A stretch of DNA of 64,000 nucleotides from Buttiauxella massiliensis. GTDB lineage: Bacteria; Pseudomonadota; Gammaproteobacteria; Enterobacterales; Enterobacteriaceae. How positions within the stretch are numbered: the stretch's first letter is position 1; the number at the start of each line of letters is the position of its first letter. The translations under genes and the position numbers were made by a program. The stretch is from assembly GCF_902500225.1 (NCBI RefSeq), contig NZ_LR722648.1:438937-502936 (forward strand). Direction: 5' to 3'. Positions 10,000 to 22,030 of the stretch are shown in pieces. Under the pieces are notes generated by a model that saw nothing but the letters and a program-made list of their open reading frames with translations, did not search any database and was not told the DNA's origin.

Positions 10000-12582
10000 A
10001 TGCAAGAGCAATATCGCCCGGAAGAGATAGAATCCAACGTACAGCTTCACTGGCAAGAGAAGCGTACTTTTGAAGTAACCGAAGACGAAGGCAAAGAGAA
10101 GTATTACTGCCTCTCGATGCTACCCTATCCTTCTGGCCGACTACACATGGGCCACGTTCGTAACTACACCATCGGTGACGTTATCGCACGTTACCAGCGC
10201 ATGCTTGGCAAAAACGTTCTACAGCCAATCGGCTGGGATGCGTTCGGCCTGCCAGCAGAAGGGGCAGCGGTAAAAAATAACACCGCTCCAGCACCGTGGA
10301 CTTACGACAACATCAACTATATGAAGAACCAGCTCAAAACGCTGGGCTTTGGTTATGACTGGAGCCGCGAGCTGGCGACCTGTACCCCGGAATATTACCG
10401 TTGGGAACAGCAGTTCTTTACACAGCTGTATAACAAAGGGTTGGTTTATAAAAAAACCTCCGCGGTTAACTGGTGCCCGAATGACCAGACCGTTCTTGCG
10501 AACGAACAGGTTATCGACGGTTGCTGCTGGCGTTGTGACTCCAAAGTTGAGCGTAAAGAGATCCCACAGTGGTTTATCAAAATCACCGCTTACGCTGACG
10601 AGTTGTTAAACGACCTGGATACGCTGGACCATTGGCCTGAGCAGGTCAAAACCATGCAGCGTAACTGGATTGGCCGCTCTGAGGGTGTTGAAATCACTTT
10701 CGATGTGGAAAACAGCGCTGAGAAACTGACTGTTTACACCACGCGCCCGGACACCTTTATGGGTGTGACCTATCTGGCCGTTGCCGCAGGTCACCCAATC
10801 GCACAGCAAGCCGCACTGAACAACCCAGCGCTGGCTGAGTTCGTTGAAGAGTGCCGTAATACCAAAGTTGCTGAAGCAGAAATGGCAACCATGGAGAAGA
10901 AAGGTGTTGCGACTGGAGTTAACGCTATTCACCCACTGACTGGCGAATCTGTTCCAGTTTGGGTAGCAAACTTCGTCCTGATGGAATATGGCACCGGTGC
11001 GGTGATGGCTGTTCCTGGCCACGACCAGCGCGACTGGGAATTTGCGACTAAATACGGTCTGCAAATCAAACCGGTTATTCTGAATGCTGACGGCAGCGAA
11101 CCAGACCTGACGGCTTCAGCAATGACCGAAAAAGGCGTTCTGTTCAATTCAGGTGAGTTCGACGGTCTGGACTTCCAGAACGGCTTTAACGCTATTGCCG
11201 ACAAACTGGCAGCTAAAGGTGTTGGCGAGCGTAAAGTTAACTATCGTCTGCGCGACTGGGGTGTTTCCCGTCAGCGTTACTGGGGCGCGCCAATTCCAAT
11301 GGTGACTCTGGAAGACGGCACCGTTATGCCAACGCCTGCAGATCAGCTGCCTGTTATCCTGCCTGAAGATGTCGTAATGGACGGTATCACCAGCCCAATT
11401 AAAGCCGATCCTGAGTGGGCAAAAACCACTATTGATGGCAAACCTGCGCTGCGTGAAACCGATACCTTCGATACCTTTATGGAATCTTCCTGGTACTACG
11501 CGCGTTACACCTGCCCGCAGTACGACAAAGGTATGCTGGATTCCAAAGCAGCTAACTACTGGCTGCCGGTTGATATCTACATTGGTGGCATTGAACACGC
11601 CATCATGCACCTGCTCTACTTCCGCTTCTTCCACAAACTGATGCGTGATGCAGGCATGGTGACCTCTAACGAGCCCGCCAAACAACTGCTGTGTCAGGGT
11701 ATGGTTCTGGCTGATGCGTTCTATTACACCGGCGTTAACGGTGAGCGTAACTGGGTTTCCCCGGTTGATGCGATTGTAGAGCGTGACGAGAAAGGCCGTA
11801 TTATCAAAGCCTCTGACGCACAGGGCAATGAACTGGTCTATGCTGGCATGAGTAAAATGTCGAAGTCGAAAAACAACGGCATCGACCCACAAGTAATGGT
11901 TGAACGCTACGGCGCAGATACTGTTCGCCTGTTTATGATGTTTGCATCTCCTGCGGATATGACGCTGGAATGGCAGGAATCTGGCGTTGAAGGGGCTAAC
12001 CGCTTCCTGAAACGTGTCTGGAGACTGGCTTACGAGCACACCAGCCGTGGCGCAGCACCAGCATTAGACGTTGCTGCATTGAGTGAAGATCAAAAAGCAT
12101 TGCGCCGTGATGTTCATAAAACTATCGCGAAAGTGACCGATGATATTGGTCGTCGTCAGACCTTTAACACCGCAATCGCTGCCATCATGGAATTGATGAA
12201 CAAACTGGCGAAAGCTCCACAGGACGGCGATCAAGACCGCGCGCTGCTGAATGAAGCGCTGATTGCTGTGGTTCGTATGCTTTATCCATTCACCCCGCAC
12301 GTCTGCTTCGATATGTGGCAATCTCTGGGTGGTGAAGGCGATATCGACAACGCACCATGGCCGCAGGCTGATGAAAAAGCGATGGTCGAAGACTCGCTGC
12401 TGGTGGTTGTGCAGGTGAACGGTAAAGTTCGCGGCAAAATCACTGTTCCAGCGGATGCAACGCAAGAACAAGTGCAGGAACGCGCAGGTCAGGAACATCT
12501 GGTTGCGAAATATCTTGAGGGTGTGACCGTACGTAAAGTGATTTACGTTCCGGGCAAACTGCTCAATTTGGTTGTGGGCTAA
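10000..12582 (+). CDS. leuS: leucyl-tRNA synthetase
   Basis: LeuS charges tRNA-Leu and removes mischarged residues in its CP1 editing domain. The protein is 860 residues, equal to E. coli. The class I signatures are present: HIGH-type LHMGH near residue 50 and KMSKS in [12 protein letters not shown] near 620. The editing region is around [12 protein letters not shown]. The frame extends 3 codons upstream to a TTG at 9991; I chose ATG 10000 because [12 protein letters not shown] is the family N-terminus. lptE follows after 14 bp. Confidence 0.98.
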   Translation: MQEQYRPEEIESNVQLHWQEKRTFEVTEDEGKEKYYCLSMLPYPSGRLHMGHVRNYTIGDVIARYQRMLGKNVLQPIGWDAFGLPAEGAAVKNNTAPAPWTYDNINYMKNQLKTLGFGYDWSRELATCTPEYYRWEQQFFTQLYNKGLVYKKTSAVNWCPNDQTVLANEQVIDGCCWRCDSKVERKEIPQWFIKITAYADELLNDLDTLDHWPEQVKTMQRNWIGRSEGVEITFDVENSAEKLTVYTTRPDTFMGVTYLAVAAGHPIAQQAALNNPALAEFVEECRNTKVAEAEMATMEKKGVATGVNAIHPLTGESVPVWVANFVLMEYGTGAVMAVPGHDQRDWEFATKYGLQIKPVILNADGSEPDLTASAMTEKGVLFNSGEFDGLDFQNGFNAIADKLAAKGVGERKVNYRLRDWGVSRQRYWGAPIPMVTLEDGTVMPTPADQLPVILPEDVVMDGITSPIKADPEWAKTTIDGKPALRETDTFDTFMESSWYYARYTCPQYDKGMLDSKAANYWLPVDIYIGGIEHAIMHLLYFRFFHKLMRDAGMVTSNEPAKQLLCQGMVLADAFYYTGVNGERNWVSPVDAIVERDEKGRIIKASDAQGNELVYAGMSKMSKSKNNGIDPQVMVERYGADTVRLFMMFASPADMTLEWQESGVEGANRFLKRVWRLAYEHTSRGAAPALDVAALSEDQKALRRDVHKTIAKVTDDIGRRQTFNTAIAAIMELMNKLAKAPQDGDQDRALLNEALIAVVRMLYPFTPHVCFDMWQSLGGEGDIDNAPWPQADEKAMVEDSLLVVVQVNGKVRGKITVPADATQEQVQERAGQEHLVAKYLEGVTVRKVIYVPGKLLNLVVG

Positions 12583-12596
12583 GCGCAGGAGGAACC

Positions 12597-13220
12597 GTGC
12601 GACATCCCTTTATCAGCTTGTTAGTTACTTTGGCGGTGCTTGTCACTGCCGGGTGCGGTTTTCACCTGCGTGGCAGCACGCAGGTTCCAGATCAAATGAA
12701 AACCTTGATCTTCAACTCTGGCGATCCGAACGGCCCACTAGCGCGTGAAGTACGCTCTCAGTTGCGCCTTAATGGCGTTACGATAGTCAGCGATACCGGA
12801 ACGGGTGTTCGCAAGGATATTCCGTCGCTGCGCTTACTAGGCAGCTCGCTCGGAAAAGATACTGCATCTGTCTTCCAGGATGGTCGCACAGCCGAGTATC
12901 AAATGGTTATGACAGTTTCAGCGCAGGTGCTGATTCCGGGCCATGACATTTATCCGATTAACGCCAGAGTGTATAAGTCATTCTTTGATAACCCACTCGC
13001 TGCACTGCAAAAAGATGCCGAGCAAGATTTATTGATCAAAGAGATGTACACCACGGCAGCTCAACAGCTTATTCGTAAGCTGATGACCGTGCATGTTGCT
13101 GATGTCGCTGAAACCGAAGCAGCTGAGACGCCTGTTACAGGCGCTACCTCAACTTCTACGCCAGCAACGCCAGCAGGCCGCACGTCGACCACGCTTTCGG
13201 CCACATCTGGTAGCCAATGA
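12597..13220 (+). CDS. lptE: LPS-assembly lipoprotein LptE (RlpB)
   Basis: LptE is the outer-membrane lipoprotein that plugs the LptD barrel and helps insert LPS at the cell surface. The protein is 207 residues (E. coli 193). It has a signal peptide ending in a lipobox, TAGC, so Cys is residue 20, and [17 protein letters not shown] in the core. The C-terminal tail is Thr/Ala/Ser-rich and slightly longer than in E. coli. The start is GTG 12597 with GCAGGAGG upstream. The stop overlaps the holA ATG (ATGA). Confidence 0.96.
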   Translation: MRHPFISLLVTLAVLVTAGCGFHLRGSTQVPDQMKTLIFNSGDPNGPLAREVRSQLRLNGVTIVSDTGTGVRKDIPSLRLLGSSLGKDTASVFQDGRTAEYQMVMTVSAQVLIPGHDIYPINARVYKSFFDNPLAALQKDAEQDLLIKEMYTTAAQQLIRKLMTVHVADVAETEAAETPVTGATSTSTPATPAGRTSTTLSATSGSQ

Positions 13221-14248
13221 TAAGGTTGTACCCTGAACAACTTCGTGCGCAGCTCAATGAAGGGCTGCGCGCGGCGTATCTGCTACTCGGTAACGATCCG
13301 CTATTACTCCAGGAAAGCCAGGATGCCATTCGCCAGACGGCTGGCACCCAGGGTTTCGAAGAACACCATACCGTTCAGATTGATGTCAGTACCGACTGGC
13401 AAGATCTGTTCTCGATTTGCCAGGCTTTAAGCCTGTTCGCCAGTCGCCAGACACTTCTGTTGCTGTTACCAGAAAATGGTCCAAACGCTGCGATCAATGC
13501 CCAATTAGAAACTCTTGTGTCCCTGCTGCATGACGACATTCTTCTACTGGTGCGCGGGAACAAATTCACCAAAGCTCAAGAAAATGCCGCGTGGCTGAGT
13601 CAACTGGCCGAACGCTGCGTTATTGTGACCTGTCAAACCCCGGAACAGGCTCAATTGCCTCGCTGGGTAGCCCAACGCGCTAAACAGATGAATCTCACAC
13701 TCGATGATGCGGCCAACCAACTGCTGTGTTATTGCTATGAAGGAAATCTGCTGGCACTGTCACAAGCCCTAGAACGTCTTTCACTGATTTGGCCTGATGG
13801 TACGTTGACCTTGCCTCGGGTTGAGCAAGCGGTAAACGATGCAGCTCACTTCACTCCATTCCATTGGGTGGATGCGATTCTGGCAGGGAAAAGTAAGCGC
13901 GCATTGCATATTCTGCAACAGCTCCGGTTGGAAGCCAGCGAACCAGTGATTTTGCTGCGTACAATCCAACGCGAACTGCTACAACTGGTTAATCTCAAAC
14001 GTCAGTCAGCTAACACCCCACTGCGCACGTTATTTGATCAACAACGCGTATGGCAAAATCGTCGCGCGCTGGTGACTGAAGCACTCAATCGCTTATCCGC
14101 CGAACAGCTTTATCAGGCGGTGCGTTTGCTTAGTCAAATCGAAATGACGCTGAAAAAAGATTACGGCCAGTCGGTCTGGGCCGAGCTGGAAGGGCTTTCT
14201 CTGTTGCTGTGCCATAAAGCACTGCCGGAAATTTTCATCGATGACTAA
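13217..14248 (+). CDS. holA: DNA polymerase III subunit delta
   Basis: HolA is the wrench subunit of the clamp loader that opens the beta clamp. It is 343 residues, equal to E. coli. Characteristic stretches are [15 protein letters not shown] at the N-terminus and [15 protein letters not shown] and [17 protein letters not shown] in the AAA+-like body. It overlaps lptE upstream by 4 nt and nadD downstream by 8 nt. Confidence 0.97.
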   Translation: MIRLYPEQLRAQLNEGLRAAYLLLGNDPLLLQESQDAIRQTAGTQGFEEHHTVQIDVSTDWQDLFSICQALSLFASRQTLLLLLPENGPNAAINAQLETLVSLLHDDILLLVRGNKFTKAQENAAWLSQLAERCVIVTCQTPEQAQLPRWVAQRAKQMNLTLDDAANQLLCYCYEGNLLALSQALERLSLIWPDGTLTLPRVEQAVNDAAHFTPFHWVDAILAGKSKRALHILQQLRLEASEPVILLRTIQRELLQLVNLKRQSANTPLRTLFDQQRVWQNRRALVTEALNRLSAEQLYQAVRLLSQIEMTLKKDYGQSVWAELEGLSLLLCHKALPEIFIDD

Positions 14249-14894
14249 GAGTGCGCTGAGGTTAACTGCTCTGTATGGCGGGACATTCGATCCCATCCAT
14301 CATGGGCATTTAAAACCGGTCGAAGCACTGGCAAAACAGGTGGCGCTGCAACAAGTCACTATCATGCCGAATAACGTCCCTCCACATCGTGCGCAGCCGC
14401 TGGCGAACAGCGAGCAGCGCAAAACCATGGTCGAACTTGCGATTGCCGGGAACCCGCTGTTTAAGCTGGATGACCGCGAATTACAGCGCGAAACACCGTC
14501 GTACACTGTTGAAACTCTCGAACAGTTACGCTCGGAGATTGGAGCTGAACAACCGTTGGCGTTTATCGTGGGACAGGACTCCTTGCTTAGCCTGCAACGC
14601 TGGCATCGTTGGGAAACACTGCTAACGTTATGCCACCTGCTGGTTTGCCAACGTCCCGGATATTCTCTGTCGATGAACACACCAGAGGAACAGCAATGGC
14701 TTGAAGCGCATCAAACCGGTTCGGTTGAAGAGCTCCATAACCAGCCTGCCGGTAAGATTTACCTCGCGCAAACGCCAATGTATGACATTTCGGCAACGGC
14801 TATCCGCCAACGATTAGAGCAGCATCAAACCTGTGATGATCTACTCCCCCCAGCAGTCGCTGAGTTTATTCGCCAACACCATTTGTATTGCTAA
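14241..14894 (+). CDS. nadD: nicotinate-nucleotide adenylyltransferase
   Basis: NadD converts nicotinate mononucleotide and ATP to deamido-NAD. The protein is 217 residues (E. coli 213). It has the nucleotidyltransferase motif [12 protein letters not shown] at the N-terminus, [18 protein letters not shown], and [10 protein letters not shown] at the C-terminus. It overlaps the holA end by 8 nt. Its 3' end overlaps the 3' end of the convergent cobD gene by 29 bp. Confidence 0.97.
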   Translation: MTKSALRLTALYGGTFDPIHHGHLKPVEALAKQVALQQVTIMPNNVPPHRAQPLANSEQRKTMVELAIAGNPLFKLDDRELQRETPSYTVETLEQLRSEIGAEQPLAFIVGQDSLLSLQRWHRWETLLTLCHLLVCQRPGYSLSMNTPEEQQWLEAHQTGSVEELHNQPAGKIYLAQTPMYDISATAIRQRLEQHQTCDDLLPPAVAEFIRQHHLYC

Positions 14895-15960
14895 GAATGC
14901 GCTGCATGGCAGCCAGTAGTTTGTCGTTATCGACAGGGCTTTTAATCGCCACACGGTAATAGCGCGAATCTAGTCCCGGATAATTCGCACAGTGACGAAT
15001 TAAAATATTCTCTTCCAGCAACCGCCGTTGCAGATCTAAACCTTCAATTTCGCAGCGTAGAAAAATATAGTTCGCCCGTGGAGGCCATACTTTAATTCCC
15101 GATAGCTCACCAAGACCTTTAAACAAGCGAGGTTGTTCGGTGCTTAGCCAACGATAACTCGCCTCAATATAATCCCTGTCATTGAGAATCACCTCTCCTG
15201 CCAATGCCGCAAACGCATTAATGGTCCAGGGTTCTCTTTGTGATCGAATACGTCCAACCACTTCCGTATTGGCACTCACCATATAGCCAAGTCGTAGACC
15301 AGCAATAGCAAAGAATTTGGTGAGCGAGCGCAGAACATAAAGTCGGGAGAACTTTGCTAAGTACGGAATCAGGCCTGGTTCATCGGGTAAAAAATCGAGG
15401 AAGGCCTCATCAATAATTAAATCGATATGGTTTTCCTGGCAACGCTGCGTAATAGCCATCAGCAAAGATTTATCAGGCATCAAACCGGTCGGGTTATTCG
15501 GTGTGCATAAAAACAAGCAATCCAAATCGGGCGTTAATGCCTGCAATAATGATTCATCAGGTTGCCAGTTTTGTTCTTCACTAAGATGGAAATCAATTAT
15601 TTCACAATTAATTCGCGCTAGCGCACGACGATATTCAGCAAAACCCGGCGTCAATAACAGCGCCTTACGTGGCAAGAGTTGCTGCACCAGATTAAATATC
15701 AGCTCCGTTTCGCCATTACCTGCCAATACCCAATCTTGGGGGACTTGATGATGTTCGGCCAAAGCCTGGTGAAGCGCGCGATATTCAACGTCAGGGTAAC
15801 GTTGGGCAAGAGCCAGGTTTTCGGTAATGGCGCGCTTCAATGAATCGGGCATACCCAATGGGTTAATATTGGCACTAAAATCGACAAGTGAATTCGCATC
15901 TACACCCATAACAGTTGCAGCCTCAATGATATTGCCGCCGTGCTGACTACTGAACGCCAT
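14866..15960 (-). CDS. cobD: threonine-phosphate decarboxylase CobD
   Basis: CobD is a PLP enzyme that decarboxylates L-threonine-phosphate to (R)-1-amino-2-propanol phosphate, the linker of cobalamin. The protein is 364 residues, the same as Salmonella Cob[29 protein letters not shown], and the PLP-lysine region [17 protein letters not shown] are clear. The frame runs up to 16026; I chose ATG 15960 because it gives the family start [10 protein letters not shown] and is preceded by TGGGGGAT. It is divergent from cobC, as in Salmonella; E. coli K-12 lacks it. Confidence 0.94.
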   Translation of the reverse strand: MAFSSQHGGNIIEAATVMGVDANSLVDFSANINPLGMPDSLKRAITENLALAQRYPDVEYRALHQALAEHHQVPQDWVLAGNGETELIFNLVQQLLPRKALLLTPGFAEYRRALARINCEIIDFHLSEEQNWQPDESLLQALTPDLDCLFLCTPNNPTGLMPDKSLLMAITQRCQENHIDLIIDEAFLDFLPDEPGLIPYLAKFSRLYVLRSLTKFFAIAGLRLGYMVSANTEVVGRIRSQREPWTINAFAALAGEVILNDRDYIEASYRWLSTEQPRLFKGLGELSGIKVWPPRANYIFLRCEIEGLDLQRRLLEENILIRHCANYPGLDSRYYRVAIKSPVDNDKLLAAMQRILSNTNGVGE

Positions 15961-16044
15961 ACATCCCCCAATAAAACAGACTTCGAACTTGAGGTGCAAT
16001 GATACACTTATGCCAATGCCAGCCAATGTTTGCGCGAGGATGAG

Positions 16045-16656
16045 ATGAAATTATGGTTAGTGCGCCATGGACAAACCCAGGCAAATTTAGACGGTCTTTA
16101 CAGTGGCATTTCTGAAACTCCACTGACTGCGGAAGGCATCAACCAGGCCAAAGCGGTAGGCGATATGCTAAGCCATGTTGCTTTTGAGAAGGTGCTTTGC
16201 AGTGAGTTGGGCCGGGCACAACACACCACTCAATTGATTCTCCAGCAACGTAAAATCCCTGTAGTTACCGAGCCACGCCTAAATGAGATGAATTTTGGTG
16301 ACTGGGAGATGCGCCATCACCGTGATTTACAACGTTTGGATAGCGAAAACTACGCCGCATGGTGCAATGACTGGCAGAACGTTATTCCCCGCAATGGTGA
16401 AGGCTTCCAGCTTTTTTCCCGCCGTGTCAGCGAGTTCTGCGCATCGTTATCCGCGCTGCCAAAAGATGAAAATGTTTTGATTGTGAGCCATCAGGGAGTA
16501 CTGAGTCTGCTTATCGCCACCCTGCTCAACATGCCACCCGCGTCATTGTGGCACTTTGTAATTGAACAAGGAGCATGGAGCTCAATTGAGATTCGAGAGG
16601 GGTTTACCACGCTCAGAACTCTCAATAACCGCGCTATTTGTCCACCGGTGCAATAA
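16045..16656 (+). CDS. cobC: alpha-ribazole phosphatase CobC
   Basis: CobC dephosphorylates alpha-ribazole-5'-phosphate in the assembly of the cobalamin lower loop. The protein is 203 residues of the histidine phosphatase family, with catalytic LVRHGQTQAN at the N-terminus, ELNEM-like LNEMNFGDWEMRHHRD, and the second histidine in VSHQGVLSL. The frame extends up to a TTG at 16030; ATG 16045 fits the family N-terminus MKLWLVRHG and has GAGGA upstream. Confidence 0.93.
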   Translation: MKLWLVRHGQTQANLDGLYSGISETPLTAEGINQAKAVGDMLSHVAFEKVLCSELGRAQHTTQLILQQRKIPVVTEPRLNEMNFGDWEMRHHRDLQRLDSENYAAWCNDWQNVIPRNGEGFQLFSRRVSEFCASLSALPKDENVLIVSHQGVLSLLIATLLNMPPASLWHFVIEQGAWSSIEIREGFTTLRTLNNRAICPPVQ

Positions 16657-16907
16657 GTTGCCAGCGTCTCTGGTGTCGTCAACCATTGACACTACACCTC
16701 AGACTGTTATGCTCCGCTGCCATAATTTCCTGCCCGCAAGCATGACTTTCCAAAATAGTTTTACAAAAATGGCGATGCAAACCAGGCCACTCGGTGGGAT
16801 GATACCCCGCTTTGAGCGCCGCATTGCCGAATTGTCAGTAAAGCTGCCCCATTATGGGTATCATGCGGGCTAAATCGAACACACTCTACTTTTCCCAGGG
16901 GGAACAC

Positions 16908-17225
16908 TTGCAGGGTAAAGAATTTCAAGATTTCATCGTTGATAAAATCGACGATCTCAAAGGCCAGGACATCATTGCTCTGGATGTTAAGGGTAAATCA
17001 AGCATCACTGATTGCATGATTATCTGTACCGGCACCTCTAACCGTCACGTTATGTCCATCGCTGAACACGTCGTAGAATCATCTCGCAAAGCCGGTTTTG
17101 AAGCTTTGGGCGTGAAAGGCGTGAATGCGACTGACTGGGTGGTTGTTGACCTTGGCGAAATTATCGTCCATGTGATGCAAGAAGAAAGCCGCCAGCTATA
17201 CGAATTGGAAAAGCTCTGGGGTTAA
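16908..17225 (+). CDS. rsfS: ribosome silencing factor RsfS
   Basis: RsfS binds L14 of the 50S subunit and blocks subunit joining in nutrient limitation. The protein is 105 residues, equal to E. coli, with [24 protein letters not shown] and [15 protein letters not shown]. The open frame begins at 16854, but the family N-terminus (MQGKEFQDF) is reached with TTG 16908, which has CAGGGGGAA upstream. rlmH follows after 3 bp. Confidence 0.96.
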   Translation: MQGKEFQDFIVDKIDDLKGQDIIALDVKGKSSITDCMIICTGTSNRHVMSIAEHVVESSRKAGFEALGVKGVNATDWVVVDLGEIIVHVMQEESRQLYELEKLWG

Positions 17226-17228
17226 TGA

Positions 17229-17699
17229 GTGAAGCTGCAATTAGTAGCAGTTGGCACCAAAATGCCTGACTGGGTGCAAACCGGCTTTACCGAGTACCTG
17301 CGTCGTTTTCCCAAGGATATGCCATTCGAACTGGTAGAAATTCCTGCGGGAAAACGCAGCAAAAATGCCGATATCAAACGCATTCTCGAAAAAGAAGGCG
17401 AAATGATGTTGGCAGCAGCCGGCAAGGGCAACCGAATTGTCACGCTGGATATCCCGGGGCAACCTTGGGATACGCCGCACCTTGCCGTGCAGCTTGAACG
17501 CTGGAAACAGGATGGTAGAGATGTAAGCTTGCTGATTGGCGGCCCAGAAGGACTCGCTCCAGCATGCAAAGCTGCTGCAGAGCAAAGCTGGTCACTGTCC
17601 ACTCTGACAATGCCACATCCTTTAGTTCGGGTGCTGGTAGCGGAAAGCCTCTACCGAGCGTGGAGCATTACGACCAACCATCCTTATCACCGTGAGTAG
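17229..17699 (+). CDS. rlmH: 23S rRNA pseudouridine-1915 N3-methyltransferase RlmH
   Basis: RlmH is a SPOUT methyltransferase that methylates pseudouridine 1915 of 23S rRNA on the 70S ribosome. The protein is 156 residues, one more than E. coli. The difference is an extra glycine in [13 protein letters not shown]. The SAM-binding knot shows as LLIGGPEGL, and the C-terminus is [13 protein letters not shown]. The start is GTG 17229, 3 bp after rsfS. Confidence 0.97.
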   Translation: MKLQLVAVGTKMPDWVQTGFTEYLRRFPKDMPFELVEIPAGKRSKNADIKRILEKEGEMMLAAAGKGNRIVTLDIPGQPWDTPHLAVQLERWKQDGRDVSLLIGGPEGLAPACKAAAEQSWSLSTLTMPHPLVRVLVAESLYRAWSITTNHPYHRE

Positions 17700-17726
17700 A
17701 TATCGTCAGGTAGAACAAAGCTGCGG

Positions 17727-19628
17727 ATGAAATTACAGAATTCTTTTCGTGACTATACAGCTGAGTCTGCGCTTTTTGTGCGCCGGGCGCTGGTCGCGTT
17801 TCTCGGTATTTTGGTGCTAAGCGGTGTGCTTGTCGCCAACCTTTATAATTTGCAAATCGTCCGTTTCACTGACTACCAAACTCGCTCCAACGAAAACCGC
17901 ATAAAACTGGTCCCCATTCCGCCTAGCCGCGGCATTATCTACGATCGCAATGGCACACCACTCGCCCTCAACCGCACCATTTACCAGGTGGAAATGATGC
18001 CGGAGAAAGTGGACGACGTGCAGGCGACGCTTGAAGCATTACGCTCAGTGGTGGATTTAACTGACGACGATATTGCCAACTTTAAGAAAGAGCGAGCACG
18101 TTCTCATCGCTTCACCTCTATTCCTGTCAAAACCAACCTCACCGAAGTGCAGGTTGCCCGTTTTGCCGTGAATCAGTACCGTTTCCCGGGTGTTGAGGTT
18201 AAGGGCTATAAACGCCGTTTCTACCCGTATGGCTCAGCACTGACACATGTCATTGGCTACGTTTCCAAAATTAACGATAAAGACGTTGAACGCCTTGATA
18301 AAGACGGCAAGCTGGCAAACTACGCCTCAACACATGATATCGGTAAGCTCGGTATTGAACGTTATTACGAAGATGTCTTACATGGTCAGACCGGTTATGA
18401 AGAAGTTGAAGTAAACAACCGTGGCCGTGTCATTCGCCAGCTCAAGGAAGTGCCGCCACAAGCCGGGCACGATATCTATCTGACTATCGACCTTAAGCTA
18501 CAGAATTACATTGAAACCTTATTAGCAGGAAGCCGTGCAGCCGTGGTGGTCACAGACCCACGCACCGGCGGCATTCTGGCGCTTGTTTCGATGCCAAGTT
18601 ACAACCCGAACTTGTTCGTTGATGGCATCTCAAGCAAAGACTATTCCGGTTTGCTCAATGACCCGAACACGCCACTTATCAACCGTGCAACGCAAGGGGT
18701 TTACCCTCCCGCTTCTACGGTGAAACCTTATATGGCGGTGTCCGCGTTAAGTGCCGGGGTGATCACCCGCAATACATCCCTCTTTGACCCAGGCTGGTGG
18801 CAGTTGCCTGGTTCTGAAAAGCGCTATCGTGACTGGAAAAAGTGGGGCCACGGCCGCCTGAACGTCACCAAAGCGCTTGAAGAGTCCGCTGATACCTATT
18901 TCTATCAGGTCGCTTACGACATGGGTATCGACCGTATGGGCGAGTGGATGCGTAAGTTTGGCTACGGGCACTATACCGGTATCGATCTCTCTGAAGAGAG
19001 GTCCGGTAACATGCCAACGCGCGAATGGAAGCAGAAACGCTTTAAAAAACCGTGGTATCAGGGTGACACCATTCCTGTTGGTATCGGCCAGGGCTACTGG
19101 ACCGCAACCCCGATTCAGATGAGCAAAGCGATGATGATCCTGATTAACGATGGCATCGTTCGCGTTCCTCATTTCTTAATGAGCACAGTCGAGAACGGCA
19201 AAAAAGTGCCATGGCAGCAGCCGGTTCAACCGCCAGTTGGCGATATTCATTCCGGTTACTGGGAAATAGCCAAAGACGGAATGTATGGCGTTGCTAACCG
19301 TCCGAACGGTACAGCACATAAATATTTCGCCAATGCACCGTATAAAGTGGCGGCGAAATCAGGGACCGCACAGGTCTTTGGTCTGAAAGCCAATGAAACC
19401 TATAACGCCCATAAAATTGCTGAACGTTTGCGCGACCACAAACTGATGACCGCGTTCGCCCCTTACGATAATCCACAGGTTTCCGTCACCATGATTCTGG
19501 AAAACGGCGGCGCAGGCCCCGCTGTAGGCACCATCATGCGCCAGATCCTCGACCATATTATGCTCGGGGATGACAATACGGTTCTGCCTACTGAAGCACC
19601 AGCAGCAGCAGGTGCAGAGGATCAATAA
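17727..19628 (+). CDS. mrdA: penicillin-binding protein 2 (PBP2)
   Basis: MrdA is the elongasome transpeptidase of lateral-wall peptidoglycan synthesis. The protein is 633 residues, equal to E. coli. There is one N-terminal membrane anchor ([19 protein letters not shown]), then a dimerization domain, then the transpeptidase domain with the active serine in [11 protein letters not shown] in EESADTYFY, and KSGTAQV. The stop lies 2 bp before mrdB, its partner glycosyltransferase. Confidence 0.98.
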   Translation: MKLQNSFRDYTAESALFVRRALVAFLGILVLSGVLVANLYNLQIVRFTDYQTRSNENRIKLVPIPPSRGIIYDRNGTPLALNRTIYQVEMMPEKVDDVQATLEALRSVVDLTDDDIANFKKERARSHRFTSIPVKTNLTEVQVARFAVNQYRFPGVEVKGYKRRFYPYGSALTHVIGYVSKINDKDVERLDKDGKLANYASTHDIGKLGIERYYEDVLHGQTGYEEVEVNNRGRVIRQLKEVPPQAGHDIYLTIDLKLQNYIETLLAGSRAAVVVTDPRTGGILALVSMPSYNPNLFVDGISSKDYSGLLNDPNTPLINRATQGVYPPASTVKPYMAVSALSAGVITRNTSLFDPGWWQLPGSEKRYRDWKKWGHGRLNVTKALEESADTYFYQVAYDMGIDRMGEWMRKFGYGHYTGIDLSEERSGNMPTREWKQKRFKKPWYQGDTIPVGIGQGYWTATPIQMSKAMMILINDGIVRVPHFLMSTVENGKKVPWQQPVQPPVGDIHSGYWEIAKDGMYGVANRPNGTAHKYFANAPYKVAAKSGTAQVFGLKANETYNAHKIAERLRDHKLMTAFAPYDNPQVSVTMILENGGAGPAVGTIMRQILDHIMLGDDNTVLPTEAPAAAGAEDQ

Positions 19629-19630
19629 CC

Positions 19631-20743
19631 ATGACTGATAATCCAAATAAAAAGTCGTTCTGGGATAAAATCCACATCGACCCGCTCTTCCTGGTGACCA
19701 TTCTGGCGCTGCTTATCTTTAGTGCGCTGGTAATCTGGAGCGCCAGTGGCCAGGACATGGACATGATGGAGCGTAAGATTGGCCAGATCCTCATGGGTCT
19801 GGTTGTGATGATCGTAATGGCGCAGATCCCTCCTCGCGTGTATGAAGGTTGGGCGCCCTATCTGTATATCGTCTGTATCATATTGCTGGTTGCGGTGGAT
19901 GCTTTCGGCGCGATTTCTAAAGGGGCACAGCGCTGGCTTGACCTAGGAGTTGTGCGTTTCCAGCCGTCTGAAATTGCAAAAATTGCCGTGCCATTGATGG
20001 TTGCACGCTTTATCAACCGTGATGTCTGCCCACCAACGCTGAAAAACACCGGTATCGCGCTAATATTAATTTTCATGCCGACACTGCTGGTTGCCGCTCA
20101 ACCCGATCTAGGTACCTCAATTCTTATCGCCGCATCGGGCCTGTTTGTCCTGTTCCTGTCAGGAATGAGCTGGAAACTGATTGGCGTTGCCGTCTTGCTG
20201 GTCGCCGCCTTCATTCCGATTCTGTGGTTCTTCCTGATGCACGATTATCAACGTGCACGCGTAATGATGCTGCTTGATCCGGAAAGTGACCCTCTCGGTG
20301 CGGGCTATCATATTATTCAGTCTAAAATTGCTATTGGTTCTGGCGGATTACGTGGCAAAGGTTGGTTACACGGAACACAGTCGCAACTTGAATTCTTACC
20401 CGAACGCCACACTGACTTTATCTTTGCAGTGCTTGCCGAAGAGCTAGGCTTGGTGGGTGTTCTGGTATTACTGGCGCTCTATCTATTGCTTATTATGCGC
20501 GGCCTTATCATTGCCGCTCGCGCCCAGACCACATTTGGTCGAGTAATGGCTGGTGGTCTAATGTTGATTTTATTCGTATATGTGTTTGTTAACATTGGTA
20601 TGGTTAGTGGTATCTTACCGGTGGTCGGCGTACCTTTGCCGCTGGTGAGCTACGGGGGCTCGGCCCTGATCGTTCTGATGGCCGGGTTTGGTATCGTGAT
20701 GTCGATACATACCCACAGAAAAATGTTATCAAAAAGCGTGTAA
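19631..20743 (+). CDS. mrdB: peptidoglycan glycosyltransferase RodA (MrdB)
   Basis: RodA is the SEDS-family glycan polymerase of the Rod complex, working with PBP2. The protein is 370 residues, equal to E. coli. Multiple hydrophobic segments are present. The SEDS signatures include [42 protein letters not shown] and [14 protein letters not shown]. It begins 2 bp after mrdA and ends 16 bp before rlpA. Confidence 0.98.
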   Translation: MTDNPNKKSFWDKIHIDPLFLVTILALLIFSALVIWSASGQDMDMMERKIGQILMGLVVMIVMAQIPPRVYEGWAPYLYIVCIILLVAVDAFGAISKGAQRWLDLGVVRFQPSEIAKIAVPLMVARFINRDVCPPTLKNTGIALILIFMPTLLVAAQPDLGTSILIAASGLFVLFLSGMSWKLIGVAVLLVAAFIPILWFFLMHDYQRARVMMLLDPESDPLGAGYHIIQSKIAIGSGGLRGKGWLHGTQSQLEFLPERHTDFIFAVLAEELGLVGVLVLLALYLLLIMRGLIIAARAQTTFGRVMAGGLMLILFVYVFVNIGMVSGILPVVGVPLPLVSYGGSALIVLMAGFGIVMSIHTHRKMLSKSV

Positions 20744-20759
20744 GTGGATGAGGTGCGTA

Positions 20760-21908
20760 ATGGTTAAGCGTTGGCTTGGGATCTGTGTCGTTGCTGCAAT
20801 ACTGGCTGGCTGCTCGTCTGATGATGGTGATCAACAACAGGTAAACCAGCAACCGCAACCAGCGGTGTGTAATGGCCCGACGGTTGAGATAAGCGGCGCG
20901 GAACCGCGCTTTGAACCGTTGAGTCCTTCAGCTAATCAGGATTACGAAAATAACGGTAAACGCTACAAAATCGTGCAGAATCCGGCAAACTTTAGCCAGG
21001 CAGGTTTTGCCGCTATTTATGATGCGGAACCAGGTAGTAACCTGACAGCATCGGGTGAGCCATTTGATGCGACTGCACTGACGGCTGCCCATCCAACACT
21101 TCCTATTCCAAGCTATGCGCGTATCACAAACCTCGCAAATGGGCGCATGATTGTCGTGCGTATTAACGATCGTGGTCCTTATGGCAATGATCGTGTCATT
21201 TCATTATCACGCGCCGCAGCAGACCGTTTGAACAACTCAAACAACACAAAAGTACGCATCGACCCAATTATTGTTGCCCAGGATGGTTCCATGTCCGGAC
21301 CTGGGACTGTGTGTACAACTGTTGCCAAACAGACCTACATCCTCCCCGCTCGCCCTGATTTAAGTGGTGGAATGGGCAGTGCTTCTTCAGGAATGCCAAC
21401 AGAAGCTCCGCAAGGTGAAGTGCGCGCTATTAGTAACTCCTCACTGAAAAGTGAAGACACAACCGGAGCCCCAGTAAATAGCAGTGGTTTCTTAGGTGCT
21501 GCAACTCCACTGGCCCCCGGTGTGATTGAAAATGACCAGCCTGTAGTTGCCCCGGCTCCTGCAGTAGCAGCAACACCAGTTCAAACGGCAGCACCTGTAC
21601 AACAAAATGCACCGGTTACTGCGCCAGGCTCAGTTCAGGGTAACGTACAGACAGCAGCTCCAGTTGCCACAGCTTCCGGGCGTTACGTCGTTCAGGTCGG
21701 TGCAGTCAGCGATCAGACTCGTGCAACTCAGTGGCAGCAAAAACTTAGCCAGCAATTTGGCGTGCCGGGCAAGGTTTCCACTAATGGTGCTATGTTCCGT
21801 GTACAGCTTGGGCCATTTGGCAGTCGGAACGAAGCAGCCGCTCTGCAACAACGTTTAATGAGCGAAGCCCAGCAGCAATCTTTCATCACTAACGCACCCG
21901 CTATGTAA
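20760..21908 (+). CDS. rlpA: septal-ring lytic transglycosylase RlpA
   Basis: RlpA is an outer-membrane lipoprotein with a double-psi beta-barrel domain and a C-terminal SPOR domain that binds denuded glycans at the septum. The protein is 382 residues (E. coli about 362). It has a lipobox LAGC near residue 17, the DPBB core in ASGEPFDATALTAAHPTLP and VRINDRGPYGNDRVISLS, then a low-complexity Ala/Pro/Gln-rich linker from about 240 to 300, and the SPOR domain from about 305. ATG 20760 is chosen over 20748 because GAGGT precedes it and it matches the family. Confidence 0.94.
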   Translation: MVKRWLGICVVAAILAGCSSDDGDQQQVNQQPQPAVCNGPTVEISGAEPRFEPLSPSANQDYENNGKRYKIVQNPANFSQAGFAAIYDAEPGSNLTASGEPFDATALTAAHPTLPIPSYARITNLANGRMIVVRINDRGPYGNDRVISLSRAAADRLNNSNNTKVRIDPIIVAQDGSMSGPGTVCTTVAKQTYILPARPDLSGGMGSASSGMPTEAPQGEVRAISNSSLKSEDTTGAPVNSSGFLGAATPLAPGVIENDQPVVAPAPAVAATPVQTAAPVQQNAPVTAPGSVQGNVQTAAPVATASGRYVVQVGAVSDQTRATQWQQKLSQQFGVPGKVSTNGAMFRVQLGPFGSRNEAAALQQRLMSEAQQQSFITNAPAM

Positions 21909-22030
21909 GTGGTTGTGTCTGGCATCCGTCGTGCGTCAATTAATGTAAATTCCATTAACAAATGATGCGCAAAGACGGATGCCAGCAAAAATCGCTTTTG
22001 CTATAGTAAGGCACTTTTTTTATTCCCATC

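Noticed and set aside
11149..12039. 296-residue open frame antisense to leuS
   Set aside because: It lies wholly inside leuS on the opposite strand. The product shows no recognisable family and the leuS frame is certain.
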